Of a stretch of 18,338 bases of DNA, positions 6,927-15,523 are shown one piece after another. Each line of letters begins with the position of its first letter. Position 1 is the first letter of the stretch. The position numbers and the translations under genes were made by a program. The stretch is from Chlorobiales bacterium (GTDB taxonomy: Bacteria > Bacteroidota > Chlorobiia > Chlorobiales > Chlorobiaceae). The notes below the pieces were generated by a model, which worked only from the letters and a program-made list of their open reading frames with translations, did no database searches and was not told where the DNA came from. The stretch is from NCBI GenBank assembly GCA_022360415.1, contig JAKSDB010000351.1, forward strand, positions 1 through 18,338, read 5' to 3'.

Positions 6927-7412
6927 ATGAGCGTAAAAATGAAATCTTGGGCAACGCCGCTGGCCGCCGGAACCTTCATCATTCTTGCCGTGACCGGCAT
7001 TCTGATGTTTTTCAAGATCGAGACCGGCTACATTAAACCCGTTCATGAATGGCTGAGCTGGGCGATGGTGGTCGGAGTACTGTTTCATACCATTGCCAAC
7101 TGGAAAGCGTTCACCGCATACTTTTCGCGCCAGCCCTCGCTCTCCATTATCGCCACCGGTTTGATTATCACAGCGCTCTCAGTTTTCGTGCCCTCTTCTG
7201 AAAAAGGCAACTTCAAAAAGAACATGTTCCGGGCACTCGAGTCGGCAAAAATTGAAACCCTCGCGGGTATGACGGATCAAAACAGTGCCGCGATTATCCG
7301 CAAATTTCAGAGCAGGGGAATTACCGAAGCCGGAACAGCCATGACAGTCAAGGAGATTGCTGCCCTGAGCGGAAAGAAAGAAAAGGATATTCTCCGGGTT
7401 ATTTTCGAATAG
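6927..7412 (+). CDS. DUF4405-type membrane protein, possible b-type heme binder
   Basis: Integral membrane protein of 161 aa. Three hydrophobic helices lie at about residues 8-29, 41-60 and 71-89. His40 and His54 bracket the second helix (VHEWLSW and LFHTIANW), the pattern of the DUF4405 family, in which paired histidines resemble cytochrome b heme ligands. After the third helix comes a soluble C-terminal domain (about 95-161) whose last 45 residues (IIRKFQSRGI, then MTVKEIAALSG) look like the small helical domain often attached to this family. The frame is open to an ATG at 6879, but the 16 extra residues are highly basic and polar. The ATG at 6927, preceded by a purine-rich stretch, is preferred. 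It is probably involved in membrane electron transfer; the function is not established. Confidence 0.75.
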   Translation: MSVKMKSWATPLAAGTFIILAVTGILMFFKIETGYIKPVHEWLSWAMVVGVLFHTIANWKAFTAYFSRQPSLSIIATGLIITALSVFVPSSEKGNFKKNMFRALESAKIETLAGMTDQNSAAIIRKFQSRGITEAGTAMTVKEIAALSGKKEKDILRVIFE

Positions 7413-7446
7413 CCGCCATTTCGGGAAAAAAGTGAGAGAAAAAGAA

Positions 7447-7512
7447 ATGACGAAGTATGAATACCGCCTCACCGACAAAGGCCGGAGTTTGAAAATGAGA
7501 CGACGCAATTGA
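7447..7512 (+). pseudogene. 21-codon remnant resembling the wing of a winged-helix regulator
   Basis: The short frame reads MTKYEYRLTDKGRSLK, then a basic tail, then a stop. The EYRLTDKG segment is typical of the wing of HxlR/MarR/PadR-type transcription regulators. Everything else of such a protein is absent, so this is either a decayed remnant or a chance match. It lies 34 bases after the DUF4405 gene, with a purine-rich stretch before its ATG. Confidence 0.3.
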
Positions 7513-7544
7513 AAAACGGTCTTATGGCGAGTTTCGCTTGAATG

Positions 7545-9056
7545 CTACGGATTCAGCACCTCATGAATGTTTGATGCATCCTTGAAGTTGACGCCGAGAG
7601 CGGTGAAATGGGCTTTGCCGCAGTCGATTTTCCTGTTTTCGGTTTCCCGCCGCTTGTCCCGTTCAAGCGTGCTCTTGGTTTCACGCACCAGGTAGAGTTT
7701 CCGGTCGTCTTCGACAACAACGGCCCAGTCCGGGTTGTAATCGCCGAGGGGTGTCGTGACTTTGAACCAGCGTGGCAGCTTGCAGAAAAATTTGACCCGG
7801 TCGTCTGCATCGAGCAGTATTGCAACCTCTTCCTCCATTTTTGAATCGCAGGCGATATAATCGTATGGTGTGCGGTCGTCTTTGCTCTGGACCGTATAGA
7901 GCCGGTTGAGGTACTCTTCGATTTCCTGCTCTTCGAACAGCCTCATTTCGTAGAACCGGCCTTTAACCGGTTCGTACTTGATTCCGTCTACGATAAGTTC
8001 ACGCAATGCGCGCTGGATGAGTTTAGCGGTTTCGGTCATGAACGACTGCGGGTTGAGTCCGAAATCGCCAATCCGTCCCGATTTTGCGAGTATTTCAACG
8101 ATAGTACCTCGCGTCAGTTCGGTCTCCCGCTGTAGGAAACCAATGATATCAGGCAAGGGCAATTCGTTTTGCACAAGGTGCAGTCTGTTGCTGGTTATTC
8201 GTCCACCCTCGAGCCCGGATTCGGTTATGTCCAGGTCCCTTCTGGTGATCTCGATAACGGTCGGCTGTATTTCCGGCATGGCTTCGATCTTTCCCGACGC
8301 GAGCGAGACAAGGTCTTCGGTCCTGAACTCCACCGAGTAGCGGGTTTTCTGCCGTATCCTTTCCCAGAGGGCTTTGAAGTCGTTATTCAGCTCCACCCGT
8401 TTGTTGTACGTGACCTTCGTCCGCTGCCTGCCGTCCCTGACGAAATCGCGCGGGAGGTATTTCTGCATCCGTCCGATGACCGATGCTTCAAGACCGGAAT
8501 ATTGTTCAGGAAGCGAGAGTCTGAACTGTTCTTTTTCCGGCTGAAAGGCGTTCGTCAAATCGCCGTACTGGTCGATCAGACCCTGTTCTTCGACGCATTG
8601 CCAGATTTCGTGAGACTCCGCCTGTGTAAGGTAGCCGGTTTTTTCACGGTTGAGCACCGGCGTAAAAGCCAGCCGGGGGATCCTGCCGAACCTGAACGCA
8701 CCAGTCGGATCGATAGCCGCTTCGATTTCCGATTGCAGTCCTTTTGCGAAATGTTCGAACGATTCGTTGGCAACGACGGTCAAACGGTTGATCCGGTCGT
8801 CATATATACGCTCTCCCGCCTCATTGACCGGAAGCCTGAGGCCTCGTCCGATTGTTTGGCGGCGCTCCCTTTCGGTTCCCATCTCGCGCAGGGTGCATAT
8901 TTGAAAGACATTGGGGTTGTCCCATCCTTCCTTGAGTGCGGAGTGACTGAAAACAAAACGCAGAGGCTCTTCAGGTGACAGCAGGCGTTCCTTGTCCTGC
9001 ATGATGAGCCTGTAGGTTTCATCATCTTTCGCCGTTTTCCCGCTGGTTATAACCTT
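7545..9056 (-). pseudogene. type III restriction endonuclease Res subunit, C-terminal half only
   Basis: Remnant of the large ATP-dependent cleavage subunit of a type III restriction-modification system. Of the usual roughly 900-1000 residues, about 500 remain. They begin near SGKTAKDDETYRLIM, upstream of the first ATG (at 9002), and stop at a TGA at 9057-9059. Present are the late helicase motifs (SALKEGWDNPNV and RQTIGRGLR, the arginine-finger motif VI) and the C-terminal PD-ExK nuclease (NPDW then RETKST, about 60 residues from the end). Missing are the Walker A, DEAD-like and other early helicase motifs, so it cannot hydrolyse ATP or restrict DNA by itself. No mod gene is in the window. 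The break faces the phage region, suggesting insertion or deletion at that point. The remaining frame is intact, so the damage may be recent. Confidence 0.87.
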
Positions 9057-9269
9057 TCAAACGGGTTTAGAATTTTTTCCATTCAGTTTTACGAAAATCG
9101 AACGGGGATTTTAATGGTTTTTAACGGATTTTAAATGGTGTATTTCTACGACGGAAGATAGCAAGATTATTGTAATCTGGCGAAACCTGCCGATCCTGCA
9201 TAATTATTCAAATTGTCAAAGAACGCGCCCCGTGACTTTCGGGGTGCCGACCCCCATCACTGGCTTTTT
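9057..9269. other. junction between res remnant and phage tail cassette
   Basis: This gene-free 213-base stretch lies between the broken end of the res remnant and the tape-measure stop. It holds a direct repeat, GGATTTTAATGG (9106-9117) and GGATTTTAAATGG (9126-9138), in AT-rich sequence. Near the phage gene are overlapping small hairpins: CCCCG (9228-9232) with CGGGG (9240-9244), and GGGGT (9241-9245) with ACCCC (9250-9254). The prophage end, if there is one, should fall within it. Confidence 0.55.
9228..9254 (-). terminator. possible terminator of the tail operon
   Basis: Two mutually exclusive 5-bp GC hairpins lie 16-42 bases past the tape-measure stop on the minus strand: GGGGT-CGGC-ACCCC and CCCCG-AAAGTCA-CGGGG. 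No long T-run follows, only TTCTTT, so it is weak or rho-assisted. Confidence 0.3.
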
Positions 9270-11240
9270 TCAACCTCCGGTATACCTCTTTATCTGCCCC
9301 TCTCTCTTCTTCGTCGCTCTGGCAATCTGGCGGCTTCCTCGATCGGTTATTTCGTAGTTCAGGCGATCTTTCAGCATAGCTCTTGTCTGGCGATCGAGGG
9401 CGTTGATTATGCTTGAGATGTCTCCGCTCCGCCCGAAATCCTGAGCTGATAACCCTGCATTGTAAAGAGCGTCGAGTCGGCGGCCTACCTGGTTATTCGG
9501 AACGACCTCCTCCCCGCCCTGGAACCGAACCAGTTCCGGCCCTTTTTCACCAACCCATGTATACCCCGGAGGAGCTGCAGGAGAGCCCTCGGCGAGACCG
9601 ATCACACCAAGGATGCTCATTGCGGCCTTTTTTGCAAAAGCTTCTATGATGAATTGCAGCAACATCTGCCCGAACGTTGTTGCGACATTGCCGAGCACTT
9701 CTGCAAAGGATGCGCCGCCCTGAACAATCGCGGCTGCCAACTGAGCAGAAAAAAGAGATACCGCGTACTCGAACGCCTCAGAAGCCACATGCTGGAAATC
9801 ATCTCCCAGCTCCTCCCAATCTTTTTCCCAGCGTGCCGACAAAAGGAGATCCTCGTTGTCCCCTTCTTTAGCCTTGACAGTAGCTGCGCTATACTGCGCC
9901 ACAAACCCCACTTCCTGTTTATTCAGAACCCCTTGCAACTCAAGGAACTTCAGGTTTGCGCTTGTGAGTTGTTTCCCACCGACCAGCTTCTGGTAGATCG
10001 TGTTGAGTTCCTGCTGAATCAACCTATCGGCGATTTGCGGAACAGTCCTCTCGATCTTTCTCAAAAGCATAGCGTAACGCTCGACCAGAGGCCCGGACAG
10101 CAGCATGTTTTTCGCCATCTCCAGATCGCCGAGGTCTTTCGTGATCATCGCCTCGACGTTGGAAATCATCGAACTGTAGAGCGACTCCTGCGCAGCGACC
10201 ATTTCCCGCTCTCGTTTCTTTGCTGCCGCCCGGTACTTGCGCACAGCCTCCTGCCCCTCACGCGTTAACCGTTTTTCCTCTTGCTCCTGCTCTTTCGCGA
10301 GACGCTCTTTGGTCTTGACAAGCTTGTTATACGTCTGAACCTGCCCCTCCAAAACCTTCACCTCCTCCTCGCTCAACACGCCCTTTTCTTCAAGGAGAGA
10401 AGTTTGTAATTCGGCTATCTCAACAGCGCCTGAGAAATCCATCGAATTGAGGATCGCCTGTACTTCCCTCAACTCCCTTTCGGTTTTTTCAGCTTTATTT
10501 ATGTCTACAAAAGACCCTTCTTCGAACCCTGAAAGAGCTTCCGCTTCACCAAGGCTCCCCCTCGCCGTGCTGCTCTGATTTTGAAGGTTCTCGATCCCCT
10601 TATCGATCTTTGCAAGGATATTCTGACGCCGCTGAGCCTCATACCCGCCTTGCAATTCCCCCAAAGCTGCATTCACTTCAGCCACAGACTTGAAATTCGT
10701 CGAACCAATACGCTGAAGCCTCGCAAGCGTCACCGAAAGCTCGTCGTTGACATCGAAAATGGCATTAAGCAAATCGTTACCGAACAAAGCGGCAAGCATC
10801 GTGACGACACTGATACCGAGCGTAATACCGGCAGGCCCGGCCAACGACGCAACAAGGGCCTTGACCGCTTGTTTTGCGCCTCCGGCCTCTTTCACGAACG
10901 ACGGCCATAGCTCACCGACTCGCTCGATGTTATTCCCAAAGCCCTGAGTGCCATAGCGGGCATCTTGTAGCACCCTGGTCAACTCGATCATCACTGCCGT
11001 CTGCTTGCGCGACCCCTTTACGACATTATCCGTCGGTCGCTCCAGCGCTTTGATCGCTGTTTTCAGATTTGTCGCCTTCATCCGAACCTCATCAAACTGC
11101 TTCGACCCCAGCTTCATCCCCTGGAGCTGTTTGTCGAGGTCTTTCGCCTCTTTTTTCAGGTCAGCAAGAGTCTTGTCGGCGTGAGAGCCTTCCCCTACAA
11201 CTTTCACCAGCATTTCGAACAGCTCGTTATTTTCAGCCAT
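9270..11240 (-). CDS. phage tail tape-measure protein
   Basis: Scaffold that sets tail length in long-tailed phages and is ejected during infection. The 656-aa product has the classic layout. A helical N-terminal part with a predicted coiled coil (about 20-70) is followed by a hydrophobic stretch (about 125-160), a long charged coiled coil (about 250-350), a second hydrophobic region (about 495-550), and the frequent C-terminal tape-measure signature VGEKGPELVRFQGGEEVVPN (564-583). The start at 11240 is preferred over the adjacent ATG at 11243 because of its distance from the strong GGGGGT ribosome-binding site. The 11243 ATG overlaps the stop of the chaperone's -1 frame. By the usual rule of about 1.5 angstrom per residue the tail would be roughly 100 nm. 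It is the last gene before the res junction, which is unusual. Confidence 0.9.
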   Translation of the reverse strand: MAENNELFEMLVKVVGEGSHADKTLADLKKEAKDLDKQLQGMKLGSKQFDEVRMKATNLKTAIKALERPTDNVVKGSRKQTAVMIELTRVLQDARYGTQGFGNNIERVGELWPSFVKEAGGAKQAVKALVASLAGPAGITLGISVVTMLAALFGNDLLNAIFDVNDELSVTLARLQRIGSTNFKSVAEVNAALGELQGGYEAQRRQNILAKIDKGIENLQNQSSTARGSLGEAEALSGFEEGSFVDINKAEKTERELREVQAILNSMDFSGAVEIAELQTSLLEEKGVLSEEEVKVLEGQVQTYNKLVKTKERLAKEQEQEEKRLTREGQEAVRKYRAAAKKREREMVAAQESLYSSMISNVEAMITKDLGDLEMAKNMLLSGPLVERYAMLLRKIERTVPQIADRLIQQELNTIYQKLVGGKQLTSANLKFLELQGVLNKQEVGFVAQYSAATVKAKEGDNEDLLLSARWEKDWEELGDDFQHVASEAFEYAVSLFSAQLAAAIVQGGASFAEVLGNVATTFGQMLLQFIIEAFAKKAAMSILGVIGLAEGSPAAPPGYTWVGEKGPELVRFQGGEEVVPNNQVGRRLDALYNAGLSAQDFGRSGDISSIINALDRQTRAMLKDRLNYEITDRGSRQIARATKKREGQIKRYTGG

Positions 11241-11446
11241 CATTCACCCCCTAAAATTTGCTGTAGAATCGACGTTGCGCGAAGCTCCTCAACGCGCGTT
11301 ACAGGCGTATTTAAAAGCTCATCAAAGCCTCCTAAACGCCGAGCCGCGAGGTCGGCGCAGAAGACCCTGTATTTCTCTGTAATCGTCATCATCCTGAAGA
11401 CCTGGCTTTTGACCTCTTTGATCTCCTTGAGCGAGTCGGTGAGGTT
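11240..11446 (-). CDS. -1 frameshift extension of the tail assembly chaperone (gpT-like part)
   Basis: In the -1 frame relative to the chaperone, 68 sense codons run from AAC at 11446 to a TGA at 11240-11242 that overlaps the tape-measure ATG. The encoded segment (NLTDSLKEIKEVKS, later TEKYRVFCADLAARRLGG and VEELRATSILQQILGG) is helical and protein-like. The competing zero-frame tail is a run of Ser, Arg and Lys. The fusion would be about 206 aa. Candidate slip sites are the five-A run in GGA-AAA-ACC (11445-11449) and CAA-AAG (11488-11493); the -1 frame is open across both. This matches the gpG/gpGT arrangement of lambda-like phages. Separate initiation at the ATG pair in RMMTIT is the alternative. 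Confidence 0.78.
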   Translation of the reverse strand, partial: NLTDSLKEIKEVKSQVFRMMTITEKYRVFCADLAARRLGGFDELLNTPVTRVEELRATSILQQILGGE

Positions 11447-11859
11447 TTTCCTCGCGACTCGGTCGGCAGCGTCGGAAGCTGCATAAGCTTTTGCGACAAA
11501 GCTATCGTTCCTGCCTGCACATGAAAACGCATAAAAAAACCCTGGAGCAACACTCCCAGCTCCAGCCCTGTAAGTTTGTCGAAATCAAACCCCTCCGGCA
11601 CCTCGCGCAACGTCAGCTCACAAAGCCTCCGGACTTTTTCCTCATCCCCATCGAAGCGAACCAAGAGGAGCCTGTGCACCCTCGGCTCTTGCAGCGGGTT
11701 TTTCTCCCATATATCGAACCCGATTAGCTCATTTATACCGTCCATACGGGACACCGTTGGCTCGGCGATGAACACCTCGGCCCCGGCAATCGTCATAGGC
11801 GCCTGCAAGAGCTGCAAATAATCCTCATGCGTCAGCCTTTCTTTAGACTCTTGTGACAT
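11389..11859 (-). CDS. phage tail assembly chaperone (gpG-like)
   Basis: The 156-aa zero-frame product begins MSQESKERLTHEDYL. Its acidic body ends around LSQKLMQL, followed by a low-complexity Ser/Arg/Lys tail that looks like out-of-frame reading. Size, position directly before the tape-measure gene, and an overlapping -1 frame that runs to the tape-measure start all identify it as the chaperone that coats the tape-measure protein during tail assembly. I see no sequence signature that proves the family. Its ATG overlaps the end of the 828-aa gene by 17 bases, so translation is probably coupled. Confidence 0.74.
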   Translation of the reverse strand: MSQESKERLTHEDYLQLLQAPMTIAGAEVFIAEPTVSRMDGINELIGFDIWEKNPLQEPRVHRLLLVRFDGDEEKVRRLCELTLREVPEGFDFDKLTGLELGVLLQGFFMRFHVQAGTIALSQKLMQLPTLPTESRGKTSPTRSRRSKRSKARSSG

Positions 11860-14329
11860 TGATAGCCTCCATGATTGTTCTCCCCGTTGTGTAATTCGAT
11901 TGTATACGCAGCGGCCTCAAGAGGTATCCTGAGCCATACTGACTCCCGCTTTCGAGTTTGTACACCTTGTGCATTTCGAGATCGACTAGGGAAACCTCGA
12001 TCTCAAGCACCTCCCGGTCAACACTTCGGTACTCATAATGCTTTTCGGTTACCTCACGTATGTATGAGGGGTCTCCGTATATATAATAATACCCGCTGTA
12101 TCGATACCCCTCCTCTGACCCCACCTGTGTGATTGCAAGCAAATCGCCAGTGTGCGTTTTTTCATTACCTCCGTCGCTGTATCCGAACCCGTCCGCGACT
12201 GACGAGCTAATCTTGTTATTCTCCGGTTTGATCGGGAAATGTACCGGCAGAACCTCTTCCTCGTCTCCCTCGACACTCTTGAAAATTCCCGACTCTTTAT
12301 AATAGTATTGAACACCCTCTTCCAGTACCCAGCTCTGATCATCATATCGAACATTGCCAAACACCGCGTTAAAAAAAACCGGTTCATCGTCATAGACGCC
12401 GACGCCGACAACGCCGGGACTTCGAGGGAGATACCCGGTTTTCCTGACGCTGAGAATATTCTCGTCGGCTATCGTCACGGCATAAAGATGCGTATATGTC
12501 GGGACAACGTATCCGTTCCCCGCCTGGTCGATTCCCACTGAAGCAAAGAACCATCTTGAGAGATTTTCCAGCATATCTTTCAGGCTCCCGACAACGCCGT
12601 AAAGCTGATGCTTCGAAACAAGAATCTTGTCGAACAGGTTATTGCTCCCCACCGAGCCAAGGTACTCTTGCAAATTCATACTGCCGTCCTGGTTCCACCC
12701 GTCCGCCGATGCGGTCTCATTACCGTCTGTTGTCTTAGTTATAACCGCCGTAAAGAGCCTGTTGAAATTGCCGAATGTCACCGAACCAGTGAAAAAATAT
12801 CGCAGAATTCGCTCGAAGATGTATCGAACCTTGAACCACTCTTTCGCGTCGAGGTATGCAGTGTTTTCGACCGTCCAGCCCGAACTGTCGTCAAAAATTT
12901 CATTCAGAAGCGCATAATCAGGTGTGTTTTCATTATTCTTGATCGAGCGATCAGGGTTGATGAACGGCAAAAAGGTCGCCGTGACAATCCTGTTTAAGGA
13001 GTCGTACTCTACGCTTAGGCGGTCGATCTTCCCTTTGAAAATGACCGTCTCGGGGGTATCGAGGCGCGCAATCTCGATCTCTTTCACCGCATCCCGCCAA
13101 TACTGATGTGCTCCCGCAAGCTCATTGTGTACATTTGACAACACGGCGAAACGCAACGTCAACTCGGATGGAAAAAAAACAATATTCTCACTTTCGACGT
13201 ACTCGTTCTCCGCGCCGGTCTCAAAAACCATTTCGTCGGTTTCGCACAACTCGAAAAGGAGAAAAAAGTTATCCGCATTGCATCCGCCGCGGGAAACCGC
13301 TTCGTCAAAAAAGAATCTGACCTCCCCGGCAACAAGTCCGCTCTCGTTATGCCAGAGTTTGATCGGAAACTCTGTACGCAGGTATCCGAAGCCTACATAC
13401 CCCGAAACAGTGATATCGCCGTCGAGGGATAAATCGACATCGGTAACGCCGTCGTAATACGTGAGAGTGACATCCCCGGAAAGCGAAATCGAGCCCTCCG
13501 CCAGCCAGTCCTCCATCGTCTCGACGCTTCCCGAAACGGTAATAGCGCCGTCCACCTCCATATCGACAACCATCTCCATGGAGACATCGCCAGAGAGGGT
13601 GATATTACCGTCTGCCGTGAGATCGACCGTCTCCTCGACCGCGTCATACCACACACGCACCTCGACCTGGTCGATCATAAACGTCACAACATCCTCGGGG
13701 TACGGCGATGCGATACTCGCAAAAAGCCTCACCTCGAAATTCCCGGAATTGAGAATCGTCGCGGAAAGAGCGGGACCGGAAACCCCGGAAATGTCGTCAG
13801 CAGGGGAATATCCCGGTCCGTATGATTCAGACCAATCCTCGGATTCACTGCCGAGAAGCTCTATTTCCTCGCTTTTCGTCCAGGGGACACCCATGCGCCC
13901 GCGCGCCACAAACCCCCCATCGCCGGTGCTATCGTACAAAAAAACGCCAGGCCACCATCCGAGATACTCGCCGTAGCCATAGCTAAAGGGCGGTCCAAAA
14001 ACCGGCGTACCAAAAGCTACGGGAACCGAAGAGGCGACGGTGCTGTACTTTCTCCGAACCCTTACCGCGAGTGTAATGTTTGTCGCGTATGACGGGATGT
14101 TAAAACTATCAAACCCGGCGACAAGAAAATGACTTTCTATTAAGGATCGGGGATAGCCTCCTCCGGACGGGTTGCATGTCGCAAAGTTTTCATCATCGGA
14201 AAGAATGTTCCCTGGGTTCGACCAGTGCGCATACCCGTAGGGAAGCCACGGATTGCTGTCATCCGTCCACGGCAGCGCGACGCTCGATCCGCTTGCCGCG
14301 GCTACCCATCCGGTATCGTAAGTGGCCAC
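11843..14329 (-). CDS. large phage tail protein with N-terminal beta-sandwich and repeats
   Basis: The 828-aa product has three parts. Residues 1-230 form a beta-rich domain with WSNPGNILSDDENFA (36-50), then FNIPSYATNITLAV and a closing MIDQVEVRVWY (218-228). This is the same pattern as the N-terminus of the 418-aa protein upstream, and the domain type is widespread in phage and surface proteins. Residues 238-313 hold four copies of [DE]G-x-I-[ST]-[LV]-S-G-x-V. Residues 320-828 are a large beta-rich structural region (for example VIFKGKIDRLSVEYDS) that I do not recognise; a tail-tip or baseplate hub is a guess from size and position. It starts with GTG, 5 bases after the previous stop. It may bind the host surface. 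Confidence 0.62.
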   Translation of the reverse strand: MATYDTGWVAAASGSSVALPWTDDSNPWLPYGYAHWSNPGNILSDDENFATCNPSGGGYPRSLIESHFLVAGFDSFNIPSYATNITLAVRVRRKYSTVASSVPVAFGTPVFGPPFSYGYGEYLGWWPGVFLYDSTGDGGFVARGRMGVPWTKSEEIELLGSESEDWSESYGPGYSPADDISGVSGPALSATILNSGNFEVRLFASIASPYPEDVVTFMIDQVEVRVWYDAVEETVDLTADGNITLSGDVSMEMVVDMEVDGAITVSGSVETMEDWLAEGSISLSGDVTLTYYDGVTDVDLSLDGDITVSGYVGFGYLRTEFPIKLWHNESGLVAGEVRFFFDEAVSRGGCNADNFFLLFELCETDEMVFETGAENEYVESENIVFFPSELTLRFAVLSNVHNELAGAHQYWRDAVKEIEIARLDTPETVIFKGKIDRLSVEYDSLNRIVTATFLPFINPDRSIKNNENTPDYALLNEIFDDSSGWTVENTAYLDAKEWFKVRYIFERILRYFFTGSVTFGNFNRLFTAVITKTTDGNETASADGWNQDGSMNLQEYLGSVGSNNLFDKILVSKHQLYGVVGSLKDMLENLSRWFFASVGIDQAGNGYVVPTYTHLYAVTIADENILSVRKTGYLPRSPGVVGVGVYDDEPVFFNAVFGNVRYDDQSWVLEEGVQYYYKESGIFKSVEGDEEEVLPVHFPIKPENNKISSSVADGFGYSDGGNEKTHTGDLLAITQVGSEEGYRYSGYYYIYGDPSYIREVTEKHYEYRSVDREVLEIEVSLVDLEMHKVYKLESGSQYGSGYLLRPLRIQSNYTTGRTIMEAINVTRV
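13391..13618 (-). repeat. coding repeat, four DG-x-I-x-x-S-G-x-V units
   Basis: Lies within the 828-aa gene, residues 238-313. The units are ADGNITLSGDV, VDGAITVSGSV, AEGSISLSGDV and LDGDITVSGYV, separated by 18 to 25 residues. They form an acidic beta-repeat linker placed exactly where the 418-aa protein carries its own repeats. Confidence 0.8.
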
Positions 14330-14334
14330 GGCGG

Positions 14335-14715
14335 CTAATTTAACGTGATATCAAAATCTCCGGCGGGGAATCTCGGCCTCTGCCCGGTGTCGTAGTCCTT
14401 GGGCGTACCGAAAACGTAGTAGAAAAGAAGGTTTCCGCCGCTCGCCGCATCGAACAGGCCTGTCGCCACAACCGGGTCGCGGTCGGCAGTAGAAACCGGG
14501 AACTCGATTACCGCATCGTTATCAACCGTAGAACTTGAACGGCTGAACGTGCAGCTCACACGGGCGTAACCGCCGCCCGAGCATTCCGTCCCGCCTCCCG
14601 CTTCTCCGGGAGCCACGGTAAAAAGGGCCGCGTAAAACGTCGTACCGGGCGAAAAAGACTCCCCGGCAAAAGCGTGCCCTATCATTTTCTCTTCAAGAAA
14701 GTTCGTTGCGCTCAT
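14335..14715 (-). CDS. phage tail fibre-family protein
   Basis: The 126-aa product fits a family commonly annotated as phage tail fibre protein. Its pattern is YAALFTVAPGEAGGGTECSGGGYARV in the middle of the N-terminal half (key elements ALFT, GGGTE and GGYARV), then FPVSTADRDPV, DAASGGNLLFY and a C-terminal FPAGDFDITLN. Such proteins are small beta-rich tail or spike components, often beside receptor-binding genes. The frame extends back to a TTG at 14739, but the ATG at 14715 follows the upstream stop by one base and is the natural start. The next gene begins 5 bases after its stop. Confidence 0.75.
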   Translation of the reverse strand: MSATNFLEEKMIGHAFAGESFSPGTTFYAALFTVAPGEAGGGTECSGGGYARVSCTFSRSSSTVDNDAVIEFPVSTADRDPVVATGLFDAASGGNLLFYYVFGTPKDYDTGQRPRFPAGDFDITLN

Positions 14716-14716
14716 A

Positions 14717-15523
14717 TCAATCGTGTTTATATTTATCAACCATTTGCAATACTACGTTTTTGCCTGCCAACAGGTTTTCGAGCCGCTCTTCATCAAGCTC
14801 TTCCTGTACAAGCACAACCTCGCGGTACGAATCATACCCACTCGTTTCCCCAAAAAAATTGTATGCGCGGAAAAACTTGTTCGCCGACATCAGCCACGCT
14901 TCCAGCGACGTCCCAAACCCCTGCCGCTCGACTTGCGCCGAAGTCGGCGCAATCGTCACCGCCGCCTTGCGCTTAAAGCCGAGAATGCGCTCGACCCCGG
15001 TAAGGTCACCGGTTCGAAAAGGTTTTTTCAGCACCTCGATTCCGCCGCGGCACTCGATCAGATCGAGAGAAAATCTATTCTGCTGCGGATTCTCGACGCC
15101 GTACCCGAAATCCGCCGTCGTCACCGGAATCACCACCCCCGCCGCCGTCGAAAACTGCTGTGCCGTCAGCTTGAGCTTCTGCACCCCCTCGGTGACGTTA
15201 TAGTCGAGCTGAATCCTGGTCGCGAGGAACGTAACCACCGTCGCCGTCTCACCCGGCAGACCCATCGTGATCTCCACATCCACCGACCCGAACGCAAGCA
15301 ACGCGACATAGTCAGCCGCCGAAAAATCCACCAGATCGGCAACCAGCTCCTCCCGGAACCCATAAGGCACCGAGTGCCCGCTCTGGTGCATATACTTGAG
15401 CTGCGTTTTCGAGTAGGTTCCCGGCTCGAACTGGTGATAGCCGAACGCCTGTAAGTCCACCGACCCGAACGACTCGCCAGCCGTATCGACCCTTATCTGT
15501 CGAACCGGTAATAGTTGCATCAT
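14717..15523 (-). CDS. phage structural protein of unknown function
   Basis: The 268-aa product is predicted mostly beta-strand with a helical C-terminal 60 residues (TSLEAWLMSANKFFRAY, then EELDEERLENLLAG). There is no signal peptide or membrane segment and I recognise no family. Its start overlaps the tail-protein stop by the ATGA arrangement, and the next gene begins one base after its stop, so it is tightly embedded in the tail operon. A tail completion or distal-tail role is possible but unsupported by motifs. The second of two adjacent ATGs could be the true start. Confidence 0.6.
   Translation of the reverse strand: MMQLLPVRQIRVDTAGESFGSVDLQAFGYHQFEPGTYSKTQLKYMHQSGHSVPYGFREELVADLVDFSAADYVALLAFGSVDVEITMGLPGETATVVTFLATRIQLDYNVTEGVQKLKLTAQQFSTAAGVVIPVTTADFGYGVENPQQNRFSLDLIECRGGIEVLKKPFRTGDLTGVERILGFKRKAAVTIAPTSAQVERQGFGTSLEAWLMSANKFFRAYNFFGETSGYDSYREVVLVQEELDEERLENLLAGKNVVLQMVDKYKHD

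Noticed and set aside
8169..8978. 269-codon plus-strand open frame opposite the res remnant
   Set aside because: It is antisense to a clear Res sequence and carries no recognisable motif.
9654..10268. 204-codon plus-strand open frame opposite the tape-measure gene
   Set aside because: It is an antisense shadow of a protein with clear tape-measure features.
13461..13976. Ser/Thr-rich plus-strand open frame opposite the repeat part of the 828-aa gene
   Set aside because: Its repetitiveness merely mirrors the coding repeats on the other strand.
14723..15454. 243-codon plus-strand open frame opposite the 268-aa phage gene
   Set aside because: It is Arg- and His-rich, typical of antisense reading in GC-rich third positions; the minus-strand genes form an unbroken overlapping operon.
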